A stretch of 25,040 nucleotides of DNA from a virus: positions 1 to 25,040 of the IMG/VR virus record IMGVR_UViG_3300035228_001969; one strand, 5' to 3'. The notes below the pieces were generated by a model. The model was given only the letters and a program-made list of their open reading frames with translations. It made no database searches and was not told where the DNA came from. Numbering within the stretch: position 1 is the stretch's first letter; every line of letters begins with the position of its first letter. Positions 14,501-24,000 of this stretch are shown in pieces. The translations under genes were made by a program, and so were the position numbers.

Positions 14501-17011
14501 ACTACTCAAACTTCCATTATACAATCCTTTTCCTGCCTGACCAGTATTACCAACAGCACTGCTATTCCAAGAAGCACCACCGCCACCAGCTCCTCCGCCT
14601 ACAACAGCAACATATCCATTTTTAACAGAGTCGTAAATACTGCTGGCACCGCCGCCGCCGCCGCCTCCACCAGAGCATCCTTGGGGACCACTATTACCAC
14701 CTCTTCCACCACTAGCAACATTAGAAGATCCACCACTGCCAGAACCAGAACCAGCAACACACCCAAATCCATTTGATCCTGCATTACCTAATCGCATAGT
14801 AAATGTTCTTTCAACATAATCAGGAAAATAAAAAGTTGCTCTTCTACCAGAACCTCCACCACCACCAGAACCATTTTCGTCAGTACCACCGCCACCACCA
14901 CTTCCTGCTGATATATCAACAGTTACGTTAATTCCATACGAAGGAATATATACAGTATCATCAGAATAAAATGTAGTGTCGTAATCAGTTATACTAGTAT
15001 CTGGCACAACAACATTTACATCAAAACAAACAGTCGAACTAATTCCACCATTACCAGAAGCAACAACACAGTACTGAGTACTATTCTGAGGATAAACTAA
15101 TGCTGTACCGTTAATATTTGAACTACTAGGTACAGGAGTGCCATTTGTCCATTGTATACTAGATGCATCTCCTGTCGTAGCCCATGTTAAAGCAAGACCT
15201 GCGCCTCGACTAATAGTACTAGTGGGAGCAGTAAGTGTAATAACTGGTCTAGCATAAACAGTAATTGTTTTAGTAGCACTAGTAGAACCAGTGGCATTTG
15301 TAACTGTATACGTATATGTTGTTGAAACATTAGGACTCACACTAGTAGAACCACTAGATCCTGGGTTAGCAACCCCGGTCATACTATAACCAGTAATATC
15401 GTATCCTCCTCCACTCCAGGTTAATGTAGTAGGATCACCAGACTGGGAATCTCCAACAGTAATACTATTATCTCCCTGAGGATCATTTGAAGTAAGACTT
15501 GCAGTTGGTAAGAGAAGATTAACGGTAATTGTTATACTTGCTTCTGATGTCCCATTACTATTAGTTGCTGTAAATTTATAAGTTGTAGATACTGCAGGAG
15601 AAGGAGAATAGTCTCCACTATTTCCCACAGTAGTAATAGGACTAGTTACAGTTCCACTGGCAACCTCTGTAGCAGTAAAGGTAGTAGAAGTTATAGCATC
15701 GCCAAGAGTAGGGATAGTAGCAGAGTATGTAAGTTTTACAATATCGCCTCTATTGATAGTATTATCAACATCATCCGAAACAAGAGTTACTGTTGGTGGT
15801 TCTGGGTCAACGGATCCAGTCCAATCCATTGCCACGCCATATGGACCACCACTATTAACATGTTCAATTCGTAAAGTATGTACACCAGCATCAATTGAAT
15901 TGGGTGTAGTAAGAGAAGTATTAATATTGTAAGTGTCAAGTGAAAATTGTAATACATTATCAATGTATACATCAGCACTATCATCTACAGCTGTATTAAA
16001 TGTTTGTTTTCCTGTAGTATTAAAATTAATTTGCCATTCAATTGATCTAGTAACAGTAGTGCCTTCTGGTTCTTGACCACCTACGTTAGTATTAGTTAAA
16101 AAAGTAGTCCATAAGTTATTTGGATCAGACCCTTGTGGTCCTATAACGTTACCAATTTGTGGAGATCTAGTGGTCCACGCGCTATCTGATGTAATAATTT
16201 GCGCTTCATATGAAACCTCAGCATATCCGTCATTTGTAAAAGATCCTGCGAATTGATTTCTACGCTTTGCTGCACATGAACTTACATACGTAGTGTTATA
16301 ATATCCGCCGCCACCTATACCAGGATATCCAGAGCTCTGATTACCAGCTTGATTATTCGCACCACCAGCACCGCCAGGGCATCCACCACCACCGCCTCCA
16401 GATCCTGCATTGTGTGATGTACTGCCTATACCACCCTGTCCACCATCAGATCCCGAATTAATATTTGTAGTTACAGTATTGACGTAAACGGCGGTTTGAT
16501 TACCCGGATTACCAGAACCGCCACCAGCACCGCCGCCACCTGCTTCTAGTAATATAATAGTTCCATATTTAAATGCAGATGATCCACCGCCACCAGGACC
16601 ACCACTTCTAGTACAAGTATATGTCCCATTTCCATCGCTACTTGGTGCAACACCACCTGGTCCACCATTATGATAACCAGCACCACCTAACGCACCCGGA
16701 TCTTCAGCTCCACCAAGAACATAAAAATTGTTAGTACCTTTAAGTCCCTTCTGAAAACTAATAGTTTTTCCTGCCATATTAGATTTAAAGGATCCGGTCA
16801 ACCATTGTCCATACTGTCCTCTATTATCCTGAGCAGCATTTCCGGTGGAGTAGTTAATACCACAACTATTATTAACAGAACCATCCCAATAATCACGAGA
16901 TCCAAAACCTTTTCCTCCTCTTCCACCACGAATAGAGTAAGTAATTTTTACAGCATTACTTGGAATAGTAAAACTTCCGCTATTTGGAAAAGTTTGTGTA
17001 ATTACTGTCAT
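11558..17011 (-). CDS. Giant glycine-rich, Ig-like tail fibre/adhesin with vWA-like motif
   Basis: An 1817-residue protein. By position: glycine-rich block about 25-260; PA14-like beta-sandwich about 275-405 (DDSADVYIDNVLQF...AGVHTLRIEH); three Ig/PKD-like repeats about 408-660; second glycine-rich block about 670-920 with runs of up to ten Gly; Ig-like repeats about 925-1185; module 'TPDN...W...RQI' at 1189-1253; region about 1255-1460 with D-I-S-G-S (D1417, S1419, S1421), a MIDAS-like DxSxS motif; more Ig-like repeats; and a second TPDN module at 1753-1817 that ends the protein. The internal copy of a terminal module suggests fusion of two fibre genes. Gly-rich blocks may form a polyglycine sandwich as in T-even gp38-type adhesins (inference). 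The ATG at 17011 overlaps the upstream stop as TAATG. Likely a host-recognition fibre. Confidence 0.85.
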   Translation of the reverse strand: MTVITQTFPNSGSFTIPSNAVKITYSIRGGRGGKGFGSRDYWDGSVNNSCGINYSTGNAAQDNRGQYGQWLTGSFKSNMAGKTISFQKGLKGTNNFYVLGGAEDPGALGGAGYHNGGPGGVAPSSDGNGTYTCTRSGGPGGGGSSAFKYGTIILLEAGGGGAGGGSGNPGNQTAVYVNTVTTNINSGSDGGQGGIGSTSHNAGSGGGGGGCPGGAGGANNQAGNQSSGYPGIGGGGYYNTTYVSSCAAKRRNQFAGSFTNDGYAEVSYEAQIITSDSAWTTRSPQIGNVIGPQGSDPNNLWTTFLTNTNVGGQEPEGTTVTRSIEWQINFNTTGKQTFNTAVDDSADVYIDNVLQFSLDTYNINTSLTTPNSIDAGVHTLRIEHVNSGGPYGVAMDWTGSVDPEPPTVTLVSDDVDNTINRGDIVKLTYSATIPTLGDAITSTTFTATEVASGTVTSPITTVGNSGDYSPSPAVSTTYKFTATNSNGTSEASITITVNLLLPTASLTSNDPQGDNSITVGDSQSGDPTTLTWSGGGYDITGYSMTGVANPGSSGSTSVSPNVSTTYTYTVTNATGSTSATKTITVYARPVITLTAPTSTISRGAGLALTWATTGDASSIQWTNGTPVPSSSNINGTALVYPQNSTQYCVVASGNGGISSTVCFDVNVVVPDTSITDYDTTFYSDDTVYIPSYGINVTVDISAGSGGGGGTDENGSGGGGGSGRRATFYFPDYVERTFTMRLGNAGSNGFGCVAGSGSGSGGSSNVASGGRGGNSGPQGCSGGGGGGGGASSIYDSVKNGYVAVVGGGAGGGGASWNSSAVGNTGQAGKGLYNGSLSSIQNGDQGDDCPTDGGGGGGGGGGAGARPRGDGGAFGLDNNIGGRAGQGGGSSFDNSYCSFNYNSGTSNYGNGWFRARYDIGPPDITSFTATPRTIIRGAPVVLEWTSLFSLTGSINNGVASITVPDGSVTVYPQDDLEYTLTVTGPGGLTDSAGTGNIVVYIPPVLTLILSSISIILGGSANLSWSVSGDGDALYWIAGGITNTNLESSTSLSPSVTTTYTGYVTGLGGVSPQTSVILTVYYPPTLTVDYPAVIDYGQQAIIEYEGDYANTSVTLSATYNYDFVANTTDPILDLNTASSAEFGPNSSYSGTYDTNIVYTDRGPLSISYVITASGNGGSTTEAFTVLINVDKTPDNIDIDETGDLFKDADPVYTPETEILSEMYYVDDIDIQVEVKSNLPILVDLNANQQWTKLRQIGTAPAVQGNSVGSNSMPTEPGVYRIKPNFTQTEAPLIVKASSITAVEAAKLITCVSVIDETQSSYYNSLGNLNNVWGQNPPIIGGTVNNRRGFRTAFPYRSFYILDPGGSGGIDIATNFPGDANAYGPITVNRDNGSAASRSDWFAICNFGSLPYGTIVSIWIDISGSMTLATVQASYDYFLARCAAAGIEIVLSLSAAGERYIEGHIVYLPPSANFTAVDADGNTSNIEVISGAPVTLSWIVFGDVTTLAVTPGVLNMTPSFSNFVDSVVVNPTEDTTYTLSANGPAGDTTRQITISVLIPPTISITSSQGSSIITGNCTTLSWVISGDGNSVSWTQGGIANTNANSSTSVCPNDTTTYCAVASGPGGVSPETCITITVYQNPTASITAPAVIDYDNNFTIDYETQYANASIQITPTYTYLNGTVVTGTTINRTAATSAEINGGASGTVSDTIANGTGIPITVPWNNFGPYIVDFSMVASGNGGTAERTARTLVNIDQTPDNFVVDETDEKLKDADPVYTPETEILSEMYQINDIDIPVEIKADYPIKVDINKNDDWDDVRQI
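11561..11755 (-). repeat. TPDN module, copy C (C-terminus of 1817-aa fibre)
   Basis: Encodes residues 1753-1817: TPDN-x(3)-DET, then KDADPVYTPETEILSEMY, then DIDIPVEIK...W..VRQI and stop. A 54-nt stretch (11660-11713) is identical in DNA sequence to 13352-13405 in copy B. It forms the end of the protein, as in the neighbouring 605-residue fibre. Confidence 0.85.
13253..13447 (-). repeat. TPDN module, copy B (internal in 1817-aa fibre)
   Basis: Encodes residues 1189-1253, with the same order of motifs as copies A and C, ending W-T-K-L-R-Q-I, but the reading frame continues into the vWA-like region. It shares 54 identical nt with copy C and, at 13383-13429, 46 of 47 nt with 17156-17202 in copy A. 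Confidence 0.85.
14433..14462 (-). repeat. Poly-glycine codon tract
   Basis: An uninterrupted run of GGT/GGC-type glycine codons (CCA/CCG triplets on the plus strand) encodes about ten Gly in a row within the second glycine-rich block of the giant fibre. Other runs occur near 14641-14672 and 14850-14903. Their GC-rich triplet structure contrasts with the AT-rich surroundings and is prone to length change. Confidence 0.7.
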
Positions 17012-18828
17012 TAGATTTGCTCTACTTTATTCCAAGATCCACCTTTATTTACCTGAACCAATATTGGGTAATCTGACTTAATTGCAACAGGAATATCTAT
17101 ATCTTCAATTTTATAAAGTTGAGATTCAATAACTACGTCTGGCGTAATATCGGGTGTATAGACAGGATCAGCATCTTTAAAAAGATCATCAGTTTCATCA
17201 ATACTTATATTATCCGGAGTTTCATCAATATTAACAATAACAATCTTTTCTTCTACCACACTCCCACCATCTCCTTCAGCAGTCAATCTAACAACAATTG
17301 ATCTAGGACCAAAATTATCCCACTGAGCATTAAATGTAGTAGTTCCGTTCGCATCTATATTTTCACTACCAGTTTCTGCAGAACCTGCCGTTGCTAGATC
17401 AATAGTTTCATCTAATACAGATGTTCCATTATTGGGGCCAGCGATATATCCAGAGTTAAAAAATTCAAGTTTTAAACTTGTATTAGCATATTGTGTTTCA
17501 TATATAACATCAAAAGAACCCACACCATAATCAATTACCTCAGGAACTTCAAATTTTCCAATAGATGGTGCTGAAATTACAACTATTGTTACTGATGCTT
17601 CTGGATTAAATGAAACTAAATCAGAATTTGAGGTATTGTATCCTTCAGCTGTATATGTTGTTGTAACTGTAGGAGTAACAGTAGAATTACTTACTAAATT
17701 ACCGTTAGTAATATCGCCATTCGTTGGCCATCTGATGGCATCAAGATCCCCGGCTGAATTCCAAGTTAATATAGCACTTGGACTTGTTGGTGTACATAGA
17801 TATATATTACTACTAAGATAAACTTGGGGAAAAATAGTTTCAATTAATTCGATTGTTCCTGCTGTTCCATTAGCACACCCACCATCAGTTCCACCTCTAG
17901 ATCCTGCAGCACCAACAACTGCCGGTGCAAATGTTCCAAGAGTATAATCTGTTGTTGCTTCAAATGTTTCATAAGATATAGTACCATAAGCAACAGCAGC
18001 TCCTCCACCACCTCTGCCCGTAGCACCTGGTTTAAGACCCGTAGCGGTAACAGCAAAATCACGAATATAACTATTACTGCCATATGTGTCCCCTGAATCA
18101 ACAGAGGTTTGAAACCAAATATCAATTCCACTTGACGTTTTATTGTCAGTTCCATTCAAACTATATGGCTGTCCACCAGTGCCACCACCAGCAGCTGTTG
18201 TTCCAGATGTAGTAATCGAGATGGTCCAAAGATCATTTGCAAAAGGAGCAGTAAAAGTCAGAGCATAATATTTTCCACCTGATGGTGTTAATACTTTGCC
18301 AACTGAACTTGCACCTGGATTTTGATAAGACAGAGTAATATCAGCAGAAGTTGATACAAAACTATGACTTTTTGGTGGAACTCCACCAACAGCAACATCT
18401 TGATTATTAAAAAAGTGAGTAGATGTAGAAGTGTATGTATTATATCCACTAGATCCACTTCCACCATCTTTTTTAACAGTACCAATATATGCACCAATGC
18501 CACCAGTGGGCAGCGATCCACGATTTCCATTTGCATAAGCTACAGAAGTTCCAGCACCGGACCAAGTAAATCCTGCTGTAGCTCCTCCCCCTTGTCCACC
18601 AGCATTTTTTGTAGTAACTCCCCCGCCAACACCTCCAGTCAAAGTAAATCCTAAAAAACTAGTTTCTCCGCCACTAGTTCCCGCTGTTCTAGTTAATGAA
18701 GTATTACCTTGAATATTTTCTCCTCCGCCACTAGCACCATACATCTTAAAAGATAAACTATAGATATAAGGATCTATAGTATAACCACTAGTAGAGGAAG
18801 TAGAAGTAATAGTAGATGTGCGTGGCAT
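17011..18828 (-). CDS. Glycine-rich tail fibre/adhesin
   Basis: A 605-residue protein. A Ser/Thr start (MPRTSTITSTSSTSG) leads into a glycine-rich region to about residue 330 (MYGASGGGE, GGVGGG, GGQGGGAT, GRGGGGAAV). An Ig-like domain follows at about 335-430, then a domain starting PEVIDYG (about 440-530) and the terminal TPDN module at 537-605, ending W-N-K-V-E-Q-I. The last 250 residues have the same domain order as two segments of the neighbouring 1817-residue protein, so these are paralogues. No signal peptide is needed because virion proteins assemble in the cytoplasm. The ATG at 18828 is 2 nt after the stop of the collar gene, and its own stop overlaps the next ATG. Likely a host-binding fibre. 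Confidence 0.85.
   Translation of the reverse strand: MPRTSTITSTSSTSGYTIDPYIYSLSFKMYGASGGGENIQGNTSLTRTAGTSGGETSFLGFTLTGGVGGGVTTKNAGGQGGGATAGFTWSGAGTSVAYANGNRGSLPTGGIGAYIGTVKKDGGSGSSGYNTYTSTSTHFFNNQDVAVGGVPPKSHSFVSTSADITLSYQNPGASSVGKVLTPSGGKYYALTFTAPFANDLWTISITTSGTTAAGGGTGGQPYSLNGTDNKTSSGIDIWFQTSVDSGDTYGSNSYIRDFAVTATGLKPGATGRGGGGAAVAYGTISYETFEATTDYTLGTFAPAVVGAAGSRGGTDGGCANGTAGTIELIETIFPQVYLSSNIYLCTPTSPSAILTWNSAGDLDAIRWPTNGDITNGNLVSNSTVTPTVTTTYTAEGYNTSNSDLVSFNPEASVTIVVISAPSIGKFEVPEVIDYGVGSFDVIYETQYANTSLKLEFFNSGYIAGPNNGTSVLDETIDLATAGSAETGSENIDANGTTTFNAQWDNFGPRSIVVRLTAEGDGGSVVEEKIVIVNIDETPDNISIDETDDLFKDADPVYTPDITPDVVIESQLYKIEDIDIPVAIKSDYPILVQVNKGGSWNKVEQI
17014..17219 (-). repeat. TPDN module, copy A (C-terminus of 605-aa fibre)
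   Basis: Encodes residues 537-605, with the same motifs as copies B and C but with a short insertion after the YTP (DITPDVVIESQLY in place of ETEILSEMY). The DNA of 17156-17202 matches 46 of 47 nt of copy B. Confidence 0.8.
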
Positions 18829-18830
18829 TT

Positions 18831-19721
18831 TTAAAATTTGATAATATATTCTACAAGAATGAATGGAGTGACCAAATCATTTAGTGTTACTTGATCTGAA
18901 ACATCTACATCAATTGTTGCGGCAACACTAGACATGTCAATTTCTTGCTGAGGATGTGAATATGTAAAATTTGAATTATAACTGTTTGGAGTTGTAATGT
19001 TATGTTTATGCTTTGATACTGTCTCCCATTGTCTACTAAATCCAAACTGATGACCAGCTCCACTATTTGCTATTTTCTGTGCATAATCTTTACCACCAAA
19101 GAAAGATGTCGCATGATTATCACTATGATTTAAATACACAGTATTAGTAGTATTATGTGCATGTCCCTGGAAGTTATCAATATTCAATGTAGTTTCTGAA
19201 GTTTCGCGTTCTACATTATATCTTGGATTACCAAGCATATTAACAGTTCCACTTTCAGCAAGTTGCATATTTCCATTATATGTTGCTGTAATCGTATTTC
19301 CAAAATTAGATGTTACTTCAATTTGAGGACCAACTCTGTTCGTAACTACATTGGATGCACCTCCTGTATCAACAAAATCATTATTATACAAACCAGTTCC
19401 TCTACCACCAATAATAACTTTAGATCCTAAATCGGGTAATTGAAATTGCCCCAACTCATTGACACTAGGATCCGCTGCTCTAATATTAGCACCATCTCTA
19501 GCAAATCTAGTTTCTTCACCAACTCCTAAAATTTGTGCAAGATTATAATAATCCTTAGCATTTAAAATACTTCCATCGCATCTAAGATATCCAGCAGGAA
19601 TTTGTGCTTTAAATTCTGCAGATGTTGGACTATTACTGGATCCTAAACTAGGAGAAGAATGGACTAAAATTTGTCCTGTACACCCTCCATATCTTGCTCT
19701 CTCGTTTGTATAATTTGCCAT
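18831..19721 (-). CDS. Short tail fibre protein with phage collar domain
   Basis: A 296-residue protein. Residues about 12-115 carry a Phage Tail Collar-type domain: GQILVHSSPS, then IPAGYLRCDGSILNAKDYYNLAQILG, then GQFQLPDLGSKVIIGGRG. Two H-x-H sites follow (GHAHN near 187, SKHKHN near 237), comparable to the metal-coordinating histidines of T4 gp12-like short fibres. It ends VEYIIKF, a variant of the C-terminus shared with the other two collar proteins. The ATG at 19721 is one base after the upstream stop. It probably forms a trimeric baseplate- or fibre-attached receptor-binding tip. Confidence 0.85.
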   Translation of the reverse strand: MANYTNERARYGGCTGQILVHSSPSLGSSNSPTSAEFKAQIPAGYLRCDGSILNAKDYYNLAQILGVGEETRFARDGANIRAADPSVNELGQFQLPDLGSKVIIGGRGTGLYNNDFVDTGGASNVVTNRVGPQIEVTSNFGNTITATYNGNMQLAESGTVNMLGNPRYNVERETSETTLNIDNFQGHAHNTTNTVYLNHSDNHATSFFGGKDYAQKIANSGAGHQFGFSRQWETVSKHKHNITTPNSYNSNFTYSHPQQEIDMSSVAATIDVDVSDQVTLNDLVTPFILVEYIIKF

Positions 19722-19722
19722 T

Positions 19723-21009
19723 TTAGTATGCCCTGATGATATATACGCAAGTTAATGTTGGTTGTGCCGTATTCATATTAATCTGTAAAGAACCAGCGTT
19801 GCTAGTATTATCAAGAGTAGCATTAGGAACATTCAAAGAAGAATTCAATCTAGGTTGAGGTTTCAAACTATTTTGATCATAAACGACCTGAAATGGGTCA
19901 TGTACGTGTGCCTGTATAGTGTCATCTAAGAAATCGGATCCTTCATTACTCACAAACGTTCCATATGCACCCGATGATAGTGAATCGGGATAAAAATTTC
20001 TAAACCCATCAGGAATAGTAAAAACTTCACCAAAAAGACCATATGGAATCTCATCATCTTGTGAAAGAAGAGGTCTTCCCGAAGCTGGTGTTGATGGTAA
20101 TGGTTGCCATTCTCCCCATACTGCAAGCGGACTATCTGACAGATTACCAGCTGACAAGTTAATTGGAGGATTTTCTGAATTAATTCTACCAACCATCCTT
20201 CCAGGAGATCCCCCTCCAAAACCAGTATATCCTTGTGAAACAACTTCAGCTAAAGAACCATTATCAACTAATTCTGTATTTTCTTTATACCATTCTAAAC
20301 CAATTCTAACGGTATCAACACTATCACCAAAAAGGTCGAGAATATCACCAGTCTCATCATATGCTGCATAATTAACGGTCATTGTTATATTATCATATGG
20401 TATAACACCTAGACCTGGACGTTCCGATTGAGGACTTGCAATAGTTTCATATACTCCAGGGTGTTGATGATTTCTGATATGTTGATGTCCTAGTTTTCGT
20501 CCTCCAATAAAAATTGATCTTTCTCCCTGTCCAGGAACTGCTTCATTTCCACTAATTGCTCCAACGTAACCATTTCTATCATTAAGTGTAAAAATAACAT
20601 CTGTAGTTACATCATTAAAAACAGTATTAATACCATTATCTGTATTTTCACCAATAAATGGTTCAATTAATGGTCTAGCACCAGCATCAGTATCAATAAT
20701 ATTTCCCGTTCCGCCAGCACCAGCTGGTGCAAAATATGATCCTTCGATATCAACTAAAGCTCTTCCACCAAGAAGGTCAGGAAGTTTAAATTCTCCAGTA
20801 TAATTTGGAAAACCCCCTCCCAAATTTGAAGTTCCTTCATTATAAGTATCAGCAATTGCTTGTACAAGCAAAGGATAATCTCTTGCGTCTGGTTGACTTC
20901 CATCACAAACAATCCACCCATCCGGAATTCCGGATAGAGGACCACTCCAAGGGATGATGCTGCCTATAACGGCAGCTTTCATCTGTCTAACTGATTGATA
21001 GAAACTCAT
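19723..21009 (-). CDS. Tail fibre protein with phage collar domain
   Basis: A 428-residue protein. Residues about 14-105 form the collar domain: GSIIPWSGPLSGIPDGWIVCDGSQPDARDYPLL, then GEFKLPDLLGGRALVDIEGS. Histidine pairs occur at about 172-180 (GHQHIRNHQHPG) and 368 (HVHDPF), as expected for metal-stabilised gp12-like trimers. It ends CVYIIRAY. The ATG at 21009 follows the stop of the giant structural gene by 3 nt, indicating co-transcription. It is a paralogue of the collar genes at 18831 and 8057, and the order suggests tandem duplication followed by divergence. Confidence 0.87.
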   Translation of the reverse strand: MSFYQSVRQMKAAVIGSIIPWSGPLSGIPDGWIVCDGSQPDARDYPLLVQAIADTYNEGTSNLGGGFPNYTGEFKLPDLLGGRALVDIEGSYFAPAGAGGTGNIIDTDAGARPLIEPFIGENTDNGINTVFNDVTTDVIFTLNDRNGYVGAISGNEAVPGQGERSIFIGGRKLGHQHIRNHQHPGVYETIASPQSERPGLGVIPYDNITMTVNYAAYDETGDILDLFGDSVDTVRIGLEWYKENTELVDNGSLAEVVSQGYTGFGGGSPGRMVGRINSENPPINLSAGNLSDSPLAVWGEWQPLPSTPASGRPLLSQDDEIPYGLFGEVFTIPDGFRNFYPDSLSSGAYGTFVSNEGSDFLDDTIQAHVHDPFQVVYDQNSLKPQPRLNSSLNVPNATLDNTSNAGSLQINMNTAQPTLTCVYIIRAY

Positions 21010-21012
21010 CTC

Positions 21013-24000
21013 TTATACGTCCATTAGATACCAACCCTTAAGGGAAGTTGGAGCACCTGGTCCACCAGCAGCTGATGTAGTTCCCGCATAAACTAATCCA
21101 AACGAAGCACGAGGTGTCTGAACAACCAATTCGCCTGCATTATAATTAGCAAGTTCACTAGGCGAAATTCCAGTTAACATTGCGGTGCCAGTATTAGAGG
21201 TTTCTCCCTGAATACCGTTGCCATTATCTGCTCTAACAACCATTGATATGTTATAAGTTAATGCCCCACCTATATCTATAATACGAACCATATCGCCCAT
21301 CAAAGGACTGGGGGGAAGTTTAACAAGTGTATTTCCAGTGCAATTGATAAAGTAATTGACATTTGCATCACACTCAACTACACTGCTAGCAGTATAAACC
21401 CACTTACGACCACCAGTTTGTGAGAAGTAATCAGTGATACCAGCAACAGTGACAGCACCATCATTTGCAACATCAAAGATTGTAGTTCCATTAGAGTTAA
21501 CCGTTAGATCACCACCATTAACTGTTAGATCACCACCAACTACAACAGGACCACCAAATGTAGATGTTCCAGTTCCTAGAGCAGATAGAGAACCATAGGT
21601 AGTGAAGTCTCCAGAAGAGTTATTAAATATCAGTCTTGGTTCAGATAGATCTGCAACACCTGTAATATCAGTGCCATAGAACTCCAGATCTCCTGTACTA
21701 TAGATGCTTCCCGTTGCTGTATCAACTTGGAAAGTAACGGCTTCAACAACACCATCTCTACCACCATTTGAAAGAGTTAGGAACTCTGTGTTACCTTGAG
21801 GGGTCAACTTAAATAGTTGACTATCAGAATAAGCTGGTGTGGCAGCAGGATTACCCTTGATTGCAGCAAAAGTAGATCCTCTAAGTGTGATCGTATTATT
21901 TGTGGTTAAAGATCCTTGAGTAATAGTATTACCAGTGCCAGAATCAACAATGAACTTATTAAATCCTACTCCAGCAAAAATATCACCGAAGATGTAAGTA
22001 TCACCAGTTGTAGACTCAACTTTAAATACATCAGCAGCAGGATTACCACCATCATTAACAATCAAAGATTGTGGTGATGTTGAAATTAGTTCTACAATTG
22101 ATACAAATTCTGATGATGATAATCTGATATAATCAAGTGTGGAAATAGTTCCACCAAATTCAGCAACACCAATATTAACATCACCAGCACCAGCGCCAAT
22201 ACCAGTTAATGGTTCATCTAGTTGACCATTGTCATCAAGATCAGAACCTGTAATATAAGAAGCATTTGCTTGCTTAGTAAACTTAGAAATAACACAACCG
22301 TCTGGGTGGTCTGTATATGTTCCAGTACCTTCAGCACCTCTACTAACAATTAATCGATATCCGTTAGGATCCTGTGGATTAGCAATATTTGCAATACCAA
22401 TAACACGTAGAATTTCACTTCTTGCTTCATCTCTCAATCCGCTAATGACATTTGCGCCAGTTCCGATCGAATCGGGAGATGCTGCACTTGCTCTATCAAG
22501 GAAGAGAAGATCACCAACTTGAAAATCTCCAATAACAGGTTGTGAAATTGGCAAGTAATAACTAGTGCCAGCAGAGTTAGTTCCATTAACTTGTAAAGTA
22601 AGGTCTCCACCACCACCGCCACCCAATTGGGAATCAGTAATAGTTAGAACTTCATTATCAGCATATCCTTCACCAGGACTCTCGATGCTAACATCAAGAG
22701 TGTAGTCAAATCTGACAATAATTGTAAATGTAGCACCTGATCCAGCACCAGAAGTAGTTGTAGAAAGGAAAGAATATGTTCCAGGTGTTCTGCTATTAGC
22801 ACCATTGTTAGTAACGTTATCAATAGAAGCAATCTGACCACCAGCAACCAAGAATGCTGTTGAACCCCATTGAGATACACCAGCGGTATCAATAATTTTT
22901 CCGGTTGTCTCATACTTATAGAAATCAATGTTTGGATTTTCAACACCACCAACTAAATGTGGAATTCTAGTAGTTGCAAACTTACCTCTACCAATCTTGA
23001 GAATACCAGCATTTAGACCACCGTCTAGTCTGATGTTACCCTCAACAATTGCAGAAGCAAGAACATTAAGAGTGTTTCTGATGAATGTAGTACCACCAGT
23101 AGAACCTAGTGTAAACGTAGTTGCGTTCGTTGCAAGGTTGACAGTGTTAGTTTGATCACCATCAAAAAGATTAACAACTCTTGTTTGGGTGTATAATCTA
23201 GACTCACTAGTTCCAGCACCCCATCCGGTGCCAATTTCAAGATTGCCAGCAACTCCAGTATAGAATGTGCCAATCTTAGTATAAGATGTAGCATCTGCTT
23301 GAGTTGCCCATGCACCACCAAGTGTAATCTTACACTCAGATGTAGCATTGTTGCTTACAGTAGCAATATCAATTGTTGCATCATCAGCATTCCTGTGAAT
23401 TTTAAGAACACCAGTTTGAGTTGCCTCACCAACTAGAATTGTCTGTTTAGTGGTAGAGTTACCAATTGCAATGCTTTGATCAACCGTTTGGTTGTTCATA
23501 AAGTTCAAAATCTGACCATCACCGGCAAAATTCAGAATCTGTGCATTAGAATTAATAAAATTAAATGCATTGTTAGTGGTAGTAATATCGCCGCCATTAA
23601 CTTCAATATCTGCTTGGAAGTTAGCGTCATCCGAGAATCTAGAATCACCAATAACAACGAAGTTTCTATCCAAGTTATTAATAGGATTGACAACATCATT
23701 AACAGCAGTATTAATACCAAGTCTTCCACTGTTAGTGGTCATGACTCTTAATGTAGAAATATCACTTGGATTTGCACTATCGCCACCAACTAGGAATGCA
23801 TTATCCTGGTTAGTCTCTACATGAATAATACTAGTTTCAGTTAAGTAAGATAAGATCTTCTTACCGCTAATAAAGGTATTGCCAACAACATCTAGGTTTG
23901 CTCTTGGTTCAGTTTCATTGGTTATAAATGCATTTTGTGATGCAGCGTGATCAGAACGAGCAATAGTATTAACGCCTAATTTGTAATCACCAATAGTTTC

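Noticed and set aside
14347-14776. Plus-strand His- and Thr/Ser-rich ORFs
   Set aside because: These are antisense shadows of the poly-glycine region; the low-complexity composition comes from its triplet repeats.
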